A stretch of DNA of 64,000 bases, from the NCBI GenBank assembly GCA_905116865.2, contig CAJHNH020000557.1, forward strand, positions 648,822 through 712,821, written 5' to 3'. How positions within the stretch are numbered: the first letter of the stretch is position 1; each line of letters opens with the position of its first letter. This DNA comes from Candidula unifasciata. Lineage: Eukaryota; Mollusca; Gastropoda; Stylommatophora; Geomitridae. This document shows, piece by piece, positions 32,291 to 43,633 of the stretch. The translations under genes and the position numbers were made by a program. The notes below the pieces were generated by a model. The model had not been told where the DNA came from, ran no database searches, and saw only the letters and a list, made by a program, of their open reading frames with translations.

Positions 32291-33185
32291 TAAAAAATCC
32301 ATTGCCGGCTTGCTAGGCCTGTCGCAACTTCACCAGAGCCCCGTTGGCCAGGACGTTTCGGGGTGACCCAGGGTGGCCTTCATGGCTACCGTAGCGGTCC
32401 CGTGGCACGAGGCCACACCATACTTCGCCCACACCTAGCAATCCCCTACTTTGTTCTTCTTCATCAATCCACTAAAAGCTCCTGGAATAAATCATGAGAG
32501 TACATTTGATGCATTTGCCGCTGATTCTTAACGGCCTTTAGAATAATCACCGACCGAGCAAGTGAAGTTTCAGAAACGCTCGCTCTGTCTACATCGATTA
32601 AGATTTTAGTCCCAAGCGGGAAAAAACAACAACAAAAAAGATAGAAGAAAGGACTGAGACATTAGGCCGGCATTTAGCAGCCCGTGTGAAATCTAGTAAT
32701 GTGAATTACCTGAGCTTCACCGTCATCAGCTTTTATCCCCACCCTCCTCCTGTTATTTTACAGTCTTTCGCCCGATTTGGTTCCGCCCCACGTGATATGT
32801 GCGCGTGAAAATCCACGGCTGAATGAGCGCCTGGCCCGGGCCAGAAGCAGCCAGGTCAGAGGAAATGACACAAGTGACGTCTCGCAGGAAGGTCACGTGG
32901 CACGACCGTTGACAAGATGAAAGGTGTTAGCCACCAGACACGCTTGGTTAGATCGACATCGGCCAGGAGAATCTCGAAACTTTCAGTTGCTTTTGTGTCC
33001 CAGATAGAAGGCGAGTCGTTTGGAGCAACAGGGGAAATAGACGCAGCCATTGATTGGCATTAGGTAATTGCATTCACAAGAAGGAAAGAACAATCGAACG
33101 AATCAACCTCGTTTCAACTCCTTCTGCACCAATTAAGTCCACTAAAAGTATTGAAGGGAATCATATGTCCAAATGAAGCCACTGC
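32291..33185. other. Anonymous DNA, about 0.9 kb
   Basis: GC-rich non-coding sequence at 32310-32430. No domain, tandem repeat or repeat shared within the window was recognised. Confidence 0.4.
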
Positions 33186-33189
33186 GTTA

Positions 33190-33330
33190 AAGTCTAAAGA
33201 GATTTTGAATGTCTAAAAGAGATCTGGAAAGTCTAAAAGAGATCTGGAAAGTCTGACAGAGATCTGGAAAGTCTGAAAGAGATTTGAATAGTCTAAAAGA
33301 TATTTAGAAAGTCTACAAGAGATTAGATAA
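33190..33330. repeat. 20-bp minisatellite, about 7 copies
   Basis: The unit is GTCTAAAAGAGATCTGGAAA with increasing divergence to the right. Confidence 0.93.
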
Positions 33331-33406
33331 ACATAAAGCTTATGTCAGTTTTACACGATCAGTTACAGTAGATAAACAGAGGACGTCTCGGCGTTAACAA
33401 TTTATG

Positions 33407-33625
33407 TCCCCGTGTGGGTTCCGGGGCTCATTGGGAGAAGGGGGGAGGGTAGAAATGCTTCCCCTACCAAGCATGTCGTAGGAGGCGACAAATTAGAGGG
33501 TGTTTTCTTTGAAGTCGGAATGCATTCTCCTGAGAGGCGAGGGACAAACAGTCCACATACCAACAAGCCAAATCTAAACAATGGATGTACACGCTTAACA
33601 AGTTATGGAACAAAACTAAAAGTTA
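33407..33625 (+). mobile_element. TGTCGTAA-core dispersed element
   Basis: CCCCGTGTGGGTTCCGGGGC starts it, then core AAGCATGTCGTAGGAGGCGA, then TTTGAAGTCGGAATGCATTC and GAGAGGCGAGGGACAAAC. Ordered as in 16765-17060. The AAG tail is absent. Confidence 0.85.
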
Positions 33626-33854
33626 GCACTTCGTTAACAAATGTCATCCCCTTGTGCAATGTAATTTTTCATTATTTAAAGCCCTACCCTGGCTTTTGCC
33701 GGGGGCCCTGAATATAGCTGGGCCACAATTGTGGCCATAACGGCTGAAAGGGGTTTTTGGGACCTCTCCACGGGTGATCGTCATCCGAAAAATGGCACAT
33801 TGTGTCACCGGGTGTTTATCGCTTGTATGATGTCCTAGTGAGATACAACAAGCA
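33626..33854. other. Anonymous DNA
   Basis: No recognised feature. Confidence 0.4.
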
Positions 33855-33905
33855 AGCAAGACTAAAGTCCAGAAGTGGACGAACAGCCGGAGTTTTTCTC
33901 ATTTC
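33855..33905 (+). mobile_element. TGTCGTAA-core family, short 3' fragment
   Basis: GTCCAGAAGTGGACGAACAG followed by CCGGAGTTTTTCTC matches the tail-proximal block of the family (GTCCAGAAGTGGATGAACAA on the minus strand at 16820-16840). Confidence 0.65.
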
Positions 33906-34270
33906 ACGTCAGATGAACTCAAAGAAGAAGCCTTCTGGCTTCTACAGCTGTTTGAAACTGTGATGTTTAATCAACATCTTTAGTCTGTTGATTGATGACA
34001 AGTTTTTGTTGGTAACATGTTTCCTGTCGAACAGAGAGATTCCTATAGCTTATCCGTGATCTCTGTAACCAAATGTGGGATCTCTTGTCTCCCCTCCAGC
34101 ATCTATCTCGTCTGTGAGGGTCTATGCTGTTGATCACATCCTTTTGTTAGTAGCTCTAGGTTTCAAAGACATGAGGTTACTAAAGTAATCTACTAGATAC
34201 TTTTAGTATCTCAAATCTGGCACGTCAGAAATGTTGTTTGCTGCCAACTTGTGTCATTCATCTTTTTTTT
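33906..34270. other. Anonymous DNA
   Basis: No recognised feature. Confidence 0.4.
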
Positions 34271-34274
34271 AATT

Positions 34275-34505
34275 GTTTGTAAGCGCTTGTGCAAAATTCG
34301 GGTTGTTCGTCCATTTCTGCGTGTACAGCCGTTTTACTGGTTTATTTGTGTGCAGTTAAGTTGTTCCTTGCAGCTCTGGCAGATGCACTCCGACTTCGAA
34401 GGAAACCAAAATAAGTCGACTCCTACGACATGCTTGTTGTGGAGGCAGTGTGTCTGCTGTTGTTTTTCTCACAATAGAGCCCCGAAACCCACACGGAAAG
34501 CTGCC
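34275..34505 (-). mobile_element. TGTCGTAA-core dispersed element
   Basis: Minus strand: CCGTGTGGGTTTCGGGGCTC, core AAGCATGTCGTAGGAGTCGA, TTCGAAGTCGGAGTGCATCT, and GAACAACCCGAATTTTGC at the 3' end. No AAG tail remains. Confidence 0.85.
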
Positions 34506-34526
34506 AACTTGTAAAAGACTCGAGAC

Positions 34527-34711
34527 CAGGGGTGGACAAACTACGGTCTGCGCGCCAACACTGGCCCGCCGAGCAATGCTTACTGGCCCGCACTTCAATG
34601 GAATTGCTTGGGATGTTCCTTCAGCACAAAATTCTAGTGAAATATCCCGCTTTCGGCTCAAGATACCAATCGGGTGTCCCGTTTTCACATAAAGACATCA
34701 TGGCCACCCTG
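34527..34711. mobile_element. Candidate hAT-like terminal sequence
   Basis: CAGGGGTGGACAAACTACGG with GGCCCGCCGAG and GGCCCGCAC after it resembles the terminal and subterminal sequence of some hAT elements and the end at 31541. A weak inverse partner, TGGCCACCCTG, ends at 34711. No matching target-site duplication. Confidence 0.5.
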
Positions 34712-34724
34712 ACTAAGTATTATT

Positions 34725-35590
34725 TGTTCCCCTAACTGACAAGGCTGGTGATAGCTAGGTGATCTAAAGAACCACTATCTGAACATGTTCCCCTGACTCA
34801 CGAGGCAGTTGATAGCTATGTGATCTAATTAACCACTATTCGAACATGTTCCCCTGACTCACAAGGCTGGTGATAGCTATGTGATCTAATTAACCACTAT
34901 CCGAACACGTTCCCCTGACTCACAAGGCTGGTGATAGCTAGGTGATCTAAAGAACCACTATCCGAACATGTTTCCCTGACTCACAAGGCTGGTGATAGCT
35001 AGGTGATCTAAAGAACCACTATCCGAACATGTTCCCCTGACTCACAAGGCTGGTGATAGCTAGGTGATCTAAAGAACCACTATCCGAACATGTTTCCCTG
35101 ACTCACAAGGCTGGTGAAAGCTAGGTGATCTAAAGAACCACTATCCGAACATGTTCCCCTGACTCACAAGGCTGGTGAAAGCTAGGTGATCTAAAGAACC
35201 ACTATCCGAACATGTTCCCCTGACTCACGAGGCCGTTGATAGCTATGTGATCTAATTAACCACTATCCGAACATGTTTCTCTGACTCACAAGGCTGGTGA
35301 AAGCTAGGTGATCTAAAGAACCACTATCCGAACATGTTTCCCTGACTCACAAGGCTGGTGATAGCTAGGTGATCTAAAGAACCACTATTCGAACATGTTC
35401 CCCTGACTCACAAGGCTGGTGATAGCTATGTGATCTAAAGAACCACTATCCGAACATGTTTCCCTGACTCACAAGGCTGGTGATAGCTATGTGATCTAAA
35501 GAACCACTATCTGAACATGTTTCCCTGACTCACAAGGCTGGTGATAGCTAGGTGATCTAAAGAACCACTATCTGAACATGTTCCCCTTTC
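34725..35590. repeat. 61-bp minisatellite, about 14 copies
   Basis: The unit includes CTGACTCACAAGGCTGGTGA, TAGCTAGGTGATCTAAAGAA and CCACTATCCGAACATG. Variants GAGGCCGTTGATAGC with AATTAACC recur in some units. It starts 14 bp after the possible hAT-like right end. Confidence 0.97.
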
Positions 35591-36030
35591 AGACCATTGT
35601 GTTATGCGATGCCCAGACACGACTGAAGGCCGTCAGATAGAGCGTTAAACGCTTCCTTTACAGACAAAATATGTTTACATGACAGATGATGAAAAGATGG
35701 AGAACATGGCTAGTTTGGTTAACTGGCATTGAAGAGAAACAAAAATCGGCGAAACATTGAGAATATCATTCGAGGAGAAGAACGCTTTTGATTTCATCTC
35801 TCGGCACGGCGCATGAAGAAAATAGTATGTGTTAAGTGGGAACTGCAACTGTGACAGGTCATGTTGAGGAATTAGTGTGTGTGTGTGTGTGTGTGTGTGT
35901 GAGTGTGTGAGCGTGCGCGCCTGTGTGTGTATATGTGTGTGTGTATGTGTGTGTGTGTGACATCCCCATCCCATACTGTCTTACCTCACCACCCCTTGTC
36001 TATTTGATCTAGCTTCTCCCAGTCTAACAT
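35591..36030. repeat. Anonymous DNA with a GT microsatellite
   Basis: 35591-35870 holds nothing recognised. GT-rich DNA with GC and TA interruptions spans about 35876-35959. Confidence 0.8.
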
Positions 36031-36034
36031 CACC

Positions 36035-36335
36035 ACCCCACCCCCATCTTCGCAGATCTATCCGACTTCTCCATCTCTGCTTTATCTGACCTTGCCTTTC
36101 TCGGTCCATCTAAATTATCCATCTCTACTCTACCTGACGTCATTACTTCCAGTCTATCCGACTACACTTCTCCTAGACTATCTGTCTATCGACCCTTAAC
36201 AGACCAGCTTCTCTCACCTCACTACTCACAGTTTCCCCTACCTCTCCACTACAGTCTATCTGACCTCTACTGAAAGTCTATCAAATCTCTCCACTAACAG
36301 TTTCGATAATTCCACAAACCCAGTCTATCTACTAA
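36035..36335. repeat. Highly degenerate pyrimidine-rich repeat
   Basis: CAGTCTATCTGACCTCT-like words recur every 25-30 bases with many changes; an old minisatellite. Confidence 0.65.
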
Positions 36336-37015
36336 TCAATAACATTTGAAACAACCGATTTAACGTAATCTCATTTCCGGTGCCGCAGAATCATTGCCCT
36401 CGCCTCTACCTCATCATTTTGATGGAGAAACATCCTCCCAAGACAATCCAGACACAGGGGACGGCAAATCGGGCGGAAGAGGGCTCCCAGACCATCGGTT
36501 AAGTCGGGCAGTCACCTTGGGCAGACGTCCAAACTGGACAATTACATGTTCAAACCTTGCAAGAAGCCAGTCGCGTTTGTGAGAGGTTTCCGGACAGTTT
36601 GTGAGCCTCAGATGACCAGTGGTCAGTGGAAAGTGACGTGAGCTGACCGTTAAGATGATGGGACAAATAACAGGGCTCACGCTTGTGGTTACAGAAGCGG
36701 CAGGGATCTTGATCAGGAAATGGCATCCATCTACCGGCCGGTTACTCGCTTTGATTAGTCTAGAGGACTCGTGGGTGAGCGGGAAGAGTCCAGACAATGA
36801 CTTTGGCCTCATAACGTTTGGCGCACATTGACGAGATCAAACATTGCCTAGAGGACACTCCAGTGGGAAGGTTACGATGTGATCTCTGTCCAGACAGGTC
36901 GGACATGTTGGCCAACAGTCACGATGAAGGTGAATTCAAAACAGAAAAAAATGTCGGACCAAAGAGGTTTAAAATATTATAGCATTTTGTTGTTGTTGAT
37001 CATCCCCGGAGCTAA
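36336..37015. other. Anonymous DNA containing a 132-codon minus frame
   Basis: The minus frame 36812-36414 is the longest low-repeat frame in this part of the window. It has no recognisable domain, signal peptide or membrane segment. An overlapping 62-codon plus frame exists. I cannot support it as a gene. Confidence 0.4.
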
Positions 37016-37200
37016 GGAAGAGAATGTGATGATGATGGATGGATAAGTAGAAGAAGAAAGAGGAGGGAGAGGATGAGGAGGAGGAAGAAGAAAAGAGCAA
37101 GATGGTGATGGTCATGATGATAATGATGAAGATGATGAAGTAGGATCAAAAAGGATAAGTTAGAGAAAGAGGAGGAGGGGTAGGAGGAGGAGACGAAGAA
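37016..37200. repeat. Imperfect purine-rich GAT/GGA region
   Basis: GATGAT, GAGGAG and AAGAAG words without a long pure run. Confidence 0.8.
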
Positions 37201-38085
37201 GTTGAGGTTACAATACATTTTATGAATTTAGAGACATTTTCCAGAGTTCAACGTAAACTATAACTATTGAAAGCTAATGTCAACAGAACGATCATAATTT
37301 ACTGTAGCGCCCCTATTTGATGCCACTTGGGTTCCAGGCAGAAAGATTAAGCATTCATTAATCAACTTTCCTTTCCTTGTCAAAACATGAGCAAACAATG
37401 TCTCGGCAGTTCACAAAGGCATGAACATCTGTTCAAACAGCAGTTAGAAACGGCCTCGTATTCACACCTTCACAAAAGACCATCGGGTTTTTCAGCGACA
37501 CCCTCCATGTTGGAAAAAAAAAAAAAAACAGCTTAAGAAGATGGCGCTGCAAGCAAACGGGAAGAGCCCGGGAAATTATCACTAATGTTTTCAAATAACT
37601 TAAGACCCATCATTTCCCGTTTTGTGTCAAAGTTATATGCCTTGGAAGCTCAGCTGAACACCCGACGTGCCTGAAGGCAATGCCTCGGGGTTGGTATCCG
37701 CAAATAGTCGTTACCTTCTGCTCCCTTCTAGTGATACAATTAAATAAATGTAGTTTTTCTAAAGTTATTTTCTGAATGCAGTCCTCGGATACGTTTTCAA
37801 ACAAGGTTATTTTTTGCCATTGAAGAAACACAAACAAGGGCTAGTGGTCTCCCGGCAAATATTTGCCTCAATGGACTTGTCCTTTGACGGTGATACAGTG
37901 CAGGCTCCATAAGCCTGTGAGAGGACTAGACACAGGCTCACAGCCCCAGTGTGGCAGCAATAACAGAGTTGTCTTTTGTCCAAGGTTCCGCTCAGTGTGA
38001 TTGCCTCCTGGGGTTGTCGGGTACTGCTCCTCCCAGATAGTTGCCACGAGAGGGCCTCAGTGAGTCTGTCAATGGGTGCGTATGA
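37201..38085. other. Anonymous DNA
   Basis: A run of about 15 A lies near 37514-37529. No domain or shared repeat recognised. Confidence 0.4.
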
Positions 38086-38087
38086 GT

Positions 38088-38095
38088 GTGTGTGG

Positions 38096-38156
<61 letters not shown>

Positions 38157-38200
38157 TCTCTGTGTGTGCGTGTGTGTTGTGGCTGTGTGTGTGAATGTGC
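38088..38200. repeat. GT-TA microsatellite
   Basis: GT run, then about 22 TA units (38108-38152), then a GT-rich right side. Confidence 0.96.
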
Positions 38201-38389
38201 GAATGCGCGGACCAGTTCGGAATCACCAACGGTGTGGGTTGATTCTACGAATTACAGCTGTTGGCGCCCCTACGCAGGCTCAGATCTCACATGTGTCTCT
38301 GAAGTCACGAGACGTGCTATTTTTTCACCTTTACGTTAATACGTTGCTTCCCGCCACGGTGGTCGCTCTGTCTGCCTGCTAGTCGACTT
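38201..38389. other. Spacer
   Basis: No recognised feature. Confidence 0.4.
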
Positions 38390-38552
38390 GCCTGTTCATC
38401 TGTATGCATGCTTGTCTGCATGCCTGTCTGTCTTTTGTATATGTGCCTGTCTATGTGTCTGTCCTTGTGTCTGTCTATATGTTTGTCTATTTGTCTGTCC
38501 ATGTGTCTGTCTGTCTTGACCTGTCCAGCTATCTGTCCTTCTGCCTGTTCGC

Positions 38553-38584
<32 letters not shown>

Positions 38585-38610
38585 TTGATTATTTGTCTGT
38601 CCAAATCGCT
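38390..38610. repeat. TCTG/TCTA low-complexity region
   Basis: CTGTCTGT and variants with interruptions. Open frames across it are low-complexity translations. Confidence 0.9.
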
Positions 38611-38654
38611 TAGATCAACAGTCTATTCCTCTTTTCTTTCATCTCCCTTAACCT

Positions 38655-40645
38655 TTCCCTGTCTCCTCCTCTACCCATACCCTCATCCATTCATGTCTCC
38701 TCCTCTACCCATACCCTAATCCATTCATGTCTCCTCCTCTACCCATACCCTAATCCATCCCTGTCTCCTCCTCTACCCATACCCTAATCCATTCCTGTCT
38801 CCTCCTGTACCCATACCCTAATCAATTCATGTCTCCTCCTGTACCCATACCCTAATCCATCCCTGTCTCCTCCTCTACCCATACCCTAATCCATCCCTGT
38901 CTCCTCCTCTACCCATACCCTAATCCATCCCTGTCTCCTCCTCTACCCATACCCTAATCCATTCATGTCTCCTCCTCTACCCATACCCTAATCCATTCAT
39001 GTCTCCTTCTCTACCCATACCCTAATCCATTCATGTCTCCTCCTCTACCCATACCCTAATCCATTCATGTCTCGTCCTCTACCCATACCCTAATCCATTC
39101 ATGTCTCCTCCTCTACCCATACCCTAATCCATTCATGTCTCCTCCTCTACCCATACACCAATTTATTCATGTCTCCTCCTCTACCCATACTATAATCCAT
39201 CCCTGTCTCCTCCTCTACCCATACTATAATCCATCCCTGTCTCCTCCTCTACCCATATCCTAATCCATCAATGTCTCCCCCTCTACCTACACCTTAATCC
39301 ATCCCGCCTCCTCCTCTACCCATACCCTAATCCATTCATGTCTCCTCCTCTACCCATACCCTAATCCATCAATGTCTCCCCCTCTACCTATTCCTTAATC
39401 CATTCATGTCTCCTCCTCTACCCATACCCTAATCCATCCCTGTCTCCTCCTCTACCCATACCATAATCCATCAATGTCTCCTCCTCTACCCATACCCTAA
39501 TCCATCAATGTCTCCTCCTCTACCCATACCCTAATCCACCCCTGCCTCCTCTTCTACCCATACCCTAATCCATTCCCGTCCCCTCCTCTACCCATACCCT
39601 AATCCATTCCTGTCCTCTCCTCTACCCACACCTTAATCCATTCATGTCTCCTCCTCTACCCATACCCTAATCCCTCAATGTCTACCCCTCTACCCATACC
39701 CTAATCCATTCATCTCCTCCTCTACCCATACCGTAATCCATCAATGTCTCCCCTCTACCCATACCTTAATCCATTTCTGTCTCCTTCTGTACCCATATCC
39801 TAATCTATCAATGTCTCCTCCTCTACCCACACCTTAATCCATCCTCGCCTCCTCCTCTACCCATACCCTAATCCATTCATGTCTCCTCCTCTACCCATAC
39901 CCTAATCCATCAATGTCTCCCCCTCTACCTATACCTTAATCCATTCATGTCTCCTCCTCTACCCATACCCTAATCCATCCCTGTCTCCTCCTCTACCCAT
40001 ACCATAATCCATCAATGTCTCCTCCTCTACCCATACCCTAATCCATCAATGTCTGCTCCTCTACCCATACCCTAATCCACCCCTGCCTCCTCTTCTACCC
40101 ATACCCTAATCCATTCCTGTCCCCTCCTCTACCCATACCCTAATCCATTCCTGTCCTCTCCTCTACCCACACCTTAATCCATTCATGTCTCCTCCTCTAC
40201 CCATACCCTAATCCCTCAATGTCTACCCCTCTACCCATACCCTAATCCATTCATCTCCTCCTCTACCCATACCGTAATCCATCAATGTCTCCCCTCTACC
40301 CATACCTTAATCCATTCCTGTCTCCTTCTGTACCCATATCCTAATCTATCAATGTCTCCCCCTCTACCCATACCTTAATCCATTCCTGTCTCCTTCTGTA
40401 CCCATATCCTAATCTATCAATGTCTCCCCCTCTACCCATACCTTAATCCATTCCTGTCTCCTCCTGTACCCATATCCTAATCTATCAATGTCACCCCTCT
40501 ACCCATACCTTAATCCATCCCTGTCTCCTACTCTACCCATACCCTAATCCTTTCATGTCTCCTCCTCTACCCATACCCTAATCCATCCCTGTCTCCTCCT
40601 CTACCCATACCCTAATCCATCCATGTCTCCCCCCTCAACCCATAC
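38655..40645. repeat. 34-bp minisatellite, about 58 copies, with 541-bp higher-order repeat
   Basis: The basic unit is TCCTCTACCCATACCCTAAT plus CCATTCATGTCTCC or variants. A block starting near 39241 recurs near 39781, and again begins near 40321, offset 540-541 bp, with the same ordered series of unit variants (for example CCACCCCTGCCTCCTCTTCT, CCCTCAATGTCTACCCCT, TACCGTAATCC). That is about 16 units per block. Confidence 0.97.
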
Positions 40646-40694
40646 TCCCAAGTATTGCGATCGCAGAAAAAGCAGAAATGTAGTCACCACATGC

Positions 40695-42600
40695 TAGTGG
40701 GGTAATAGTAGTGTTACTGACGGTAATGGTTGTAAAACTGATGACTGTAATAGTGGTAGTGGTGGTAATAGTAGTGGTAGTAGCAGCAATAGTAGTGGTA
40801 GTGGTAGCAATAGTAGTGGTGGTAATAGTAGTGGTAGTGGTAGCAATAGTAGTGGTAGTGGTAGTGGTGGTAATAGTAGTGGTAGTGGTAGCAATAGTAG
40901 TGGTAGCAATAGTAGTGGTAGCAATTGTAGTGGTAGCAATAGTAGTGGTAGCAATAGTAGTGGTAGTGGTAGCAATAGTAGTGGTAGCAATAGTAGTGGT
41001 AGCAATAGTAGTGGTAGTGGCAGCAATAGAAGTGGTAGTGGCAGCAATAGTAGTGGTAATGGTAGCAATAATAGTGGTAGTGGTAGCAATAGTAGTGGTA
41101 GTGGTAGCAATAGTAGTGGTAGCAATAGTAGTGGTAGTGGTAGCAATAGTAGTGGTAGCAATAGTAGTAGTAGTGGTAGCAATAGTAGTGGTAGTTGTGG
41201 TAATAGTAGTGGTAGTGGTAGCAATAGTAGTGATAGTGGTAGCAATAGTAGTGATAGTGGTAGCAATAGTAGTGATAGAGGCAGCAATAGTAGTGGTAGT
41301 GGTAGCAATAGTAGTGGTAGTGGCAGCAATAGTAGTGGTAGTGGTGGTAATAGTAGTGCTAGTGGTGGTAATAGTAGTGGTAGTGGTAGCAATAGTAGTG
41401 ATAGTGGCAGCAATAGTAGTGATAGTGGTAGCAATAGTAGTGGTAGTGGTAGCAATAGTAGTGGTAGTGGCCGCAATAGTAGAAACATTTATGGGGATGG
41501 TAGTGATAGTAGTGATGGTAATAGTGGTTGTAGTGGTGGTAACAGTGGTAATACTGATGGCGGCGGAAGTCATCGTAGTGGCGGTGGTGGTTTTGGTGGG
41601 AATTGTAGTAATGTGGTGATGTTTGTAATAGTAATATAGTAGTAGTAATAGTTGCAGCAGCAGTAGCAGTAGTAGTATCAGCAGCAGCAGAATTAGTAGC
41701 AGCAGCAGTAGTAACAGCAGCAGCAGAATTAGTAGCAAGAGCAGTAGCAGTAGTTGTAACAGCAGCAGCAGAATTAGTATTAGCAGCAGCAGCAGTAGTA
41801 GTAGTAGCAGTAGTAACAGCAGCAGCAGAAGTAGTATTAGCAGCATCTGCAGTAGTAGTAGCAGCAGCATTAATAAGTACAGCAGCAGGAATAGTAGTAG
41901 TAGTAGCAGTAGCAGTAGTTGTAGTAGCAGTAGTAGTAGCAGCAGCAGCAGAAGTTGTAGCAGCAGTAGTTGAAGCAGCAGCAGTAATAGTAGCAACAGC
42001 AGCAGCAGTAATAGTAGCAACAGCAGCAGCATTAGTATGAGCAGCAGCAGTAATAATAATAGTACTAGCAGCAGAAGCAGAATTAGCAATAGTAGTAGTA
42101 ATAGTATTAGCAGCAGCAACAGTAGAAGTAGCAGTAGCAGCAGCAGCAGTAGCAGCAGCAGTAGCAGCAGCAGTAGTAGTAGCAGCAGCAGTAGCAGCAG
42201 CAATACTAGTAGCAGCAGCAGTAGCAGCAGCAATACTAGTAGTAGTAGTAGTAGCAATAGTAGTAGAAGTTGTAGTAGCAGAAGTAGTAGTAGCAGCAGC
42301 ATTAGTAAGTGCAGCAGCAGGAATAGTAGTAGTGGTAGAAGTAGTAGCATTAGCAGGAGCAGTAATTTTAGCAACAGCAGCAGCATTAGTATGAGCAGCA
42401 GCAGTAGTAATAGTAGTAGTAGTAGCAGCAGTAATAGTAGTAGTAGTAACAGCAGCAGCAGAAGTAGAAATAGTAGTAGTAGTGGTATTAGCAGTAGCAA
42501 CAGTAGAAGTAGCAGCAGCAGCAGCAGCAGTAGAAGTAGCAAAAGCTCCTGCATTAGTAGAAGCAGCAACAGTAGTAATAATAGCAGTGACGAGGGTACA
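40695..42600. repeat. Imperfect trinucleotide region, about 1.9 kb
   Basis: 40695-41640 is AGT/GGT/AGC/AAT based, with GGTAGCAATAGTAGT words. 41640-42590 is AGC/AGT/AGA based. A segment with AGCAGCAGGAATAGTAGTAG near 41880 recurs near 42310, suggesting an internal duplication of about 430 bp. A 669-codon minus frame (mostly Leu, then Thr/Ile) and long plus frames (Val-rich, Ser-rich) are translations of this. Confidence 0.96.
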
Positions 42601-42723
42601 CCATCACCAGAACGCCGAGAACACAGAAACAATATAGAATACATATTTAAATGTTTGGACTGTCTCCCTGTTTGCGAGGCTGTACGTGTGACGGCACGAC
42701 ACTTTTAAAATCCAGTAACGTGA

Positions 42724-42769
42724 GTCTCTCTCTCTCTCTCTCTTTCTCCCTCTCTCTCTCTCTTTCTCC

Positions 42770-42805
<36 letters not shown>

Positions 42806-42859
42806 TTCTCTCTCTCTCTTTCTCCCTCTCTCTCTCTTTCTCTATCTCTCTCTTTCTCC

Positions 42860-42918
<59 letters not shown>
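42724..42918. repeat. CT microsatellite with TTTCTCCC interruptions
   Basis: CT runs broken regularly by TTTCTCCC or TTTCTCTC, ending with about 29 clean CT units. Confidence 0.96.
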
Positions 42919-42920
<2 letters not shown>

Positions 42921-43633
42921 CCTAACGCCGTATTTTGACAATTCAGTAACACGAGAGACACATTGAAATATGCAGATTTGAACGCCACACACACTGTCCC
43001 AAAGATGAGAGCTTTAGAACATCCCGCCCGCTCTTCAGGCACTAGGAGAGAGCAGCTACTCGCCGAGGCACACAATCTAATATCCGCTCGGGTGATACCC
43101 CTCGGCACCGAGTGATCACGGAATGAAATCAAGTGACAAGAACAGGTCGCCGAGATCATTGATATCTGGAACCCCCCGAAAGACAAAAATAATGACCTGG
43201 CCATCGGAATCTGCCGGCCCAGCATGCACGTCTGATCCGTGTGCTCTAATGGAAGGCTAATTTGCTCTAACACATGTCAAAGACCATGACATCCTCATCC
43301 CTTGGAGAGGGCCGGGGTTTATCTCACTACATTGATTCCAGCCACCAAGATGTCTCCCAGCCGTCAGCGACAAATGACACACTGGCAATCGTCGCCTCGC
43401 CATTAATTGGAATTCTGTCACCCGGGCCAGGTTTCCCTCACGCTGGGTGCCTCGTTAATTTCCTGGTTTGGGCAAATCAAGGGAAGGTCCAAATCATGGG
43501 AAGAGCCAAATATAAGAACAGAGGCTGGATTCGTCTCCACTTTACGAGGAAAGAAGGGAATCGATTCATTTGGTGTCAGTTATAAGGAAAAGGTGCCTAT
43601 ACCGAGCCACTCACTATATTGTCGATCAATCAA
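42919..43633. other. Low-repeat segment, two short head-to-head frames
   Basis: About 715 bp of balanced composition with no tandem repeats or recognised transposon. A minus frame (143 codons, partly in the CT tract) and a plus frame of 103 codons (43274-43585) diverge here without recognisable motifs. The segment contains ATTAATTGGAATTC and a 24-mer (43487-43510) shared with 47804-47827. It could be a conserved regulatory sequence; unproven. Confidence 0.45.

Noticed and set aside
34725..35590. Repeat-spacer array resembling CRISPR
   Set aside because: The whole 61-bp unit is conserved; there are no variable spacers.
36414..36812. 132-codon minus frame in low-repeat DNA
   Set aside because: No recognisable motif, membrane segment or signal peptide; length is within what random sequence of this size can give.
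38655..40645. Interstitial telomere
   Set aside because: Only one CCCTAA per 34-bp unit, never consecutive hexamers.
40635..42644. 669-codon minus-strand frame
   Set aside because: Composed of Leu then Thr/Ile repeats from imperfect trinucleotides; competing frames on the plus strand are also long.
43274..43585. 103-codon plus frame
   Set aside because: No known motif; kept only as part of a candidate non-coding conserved segment.
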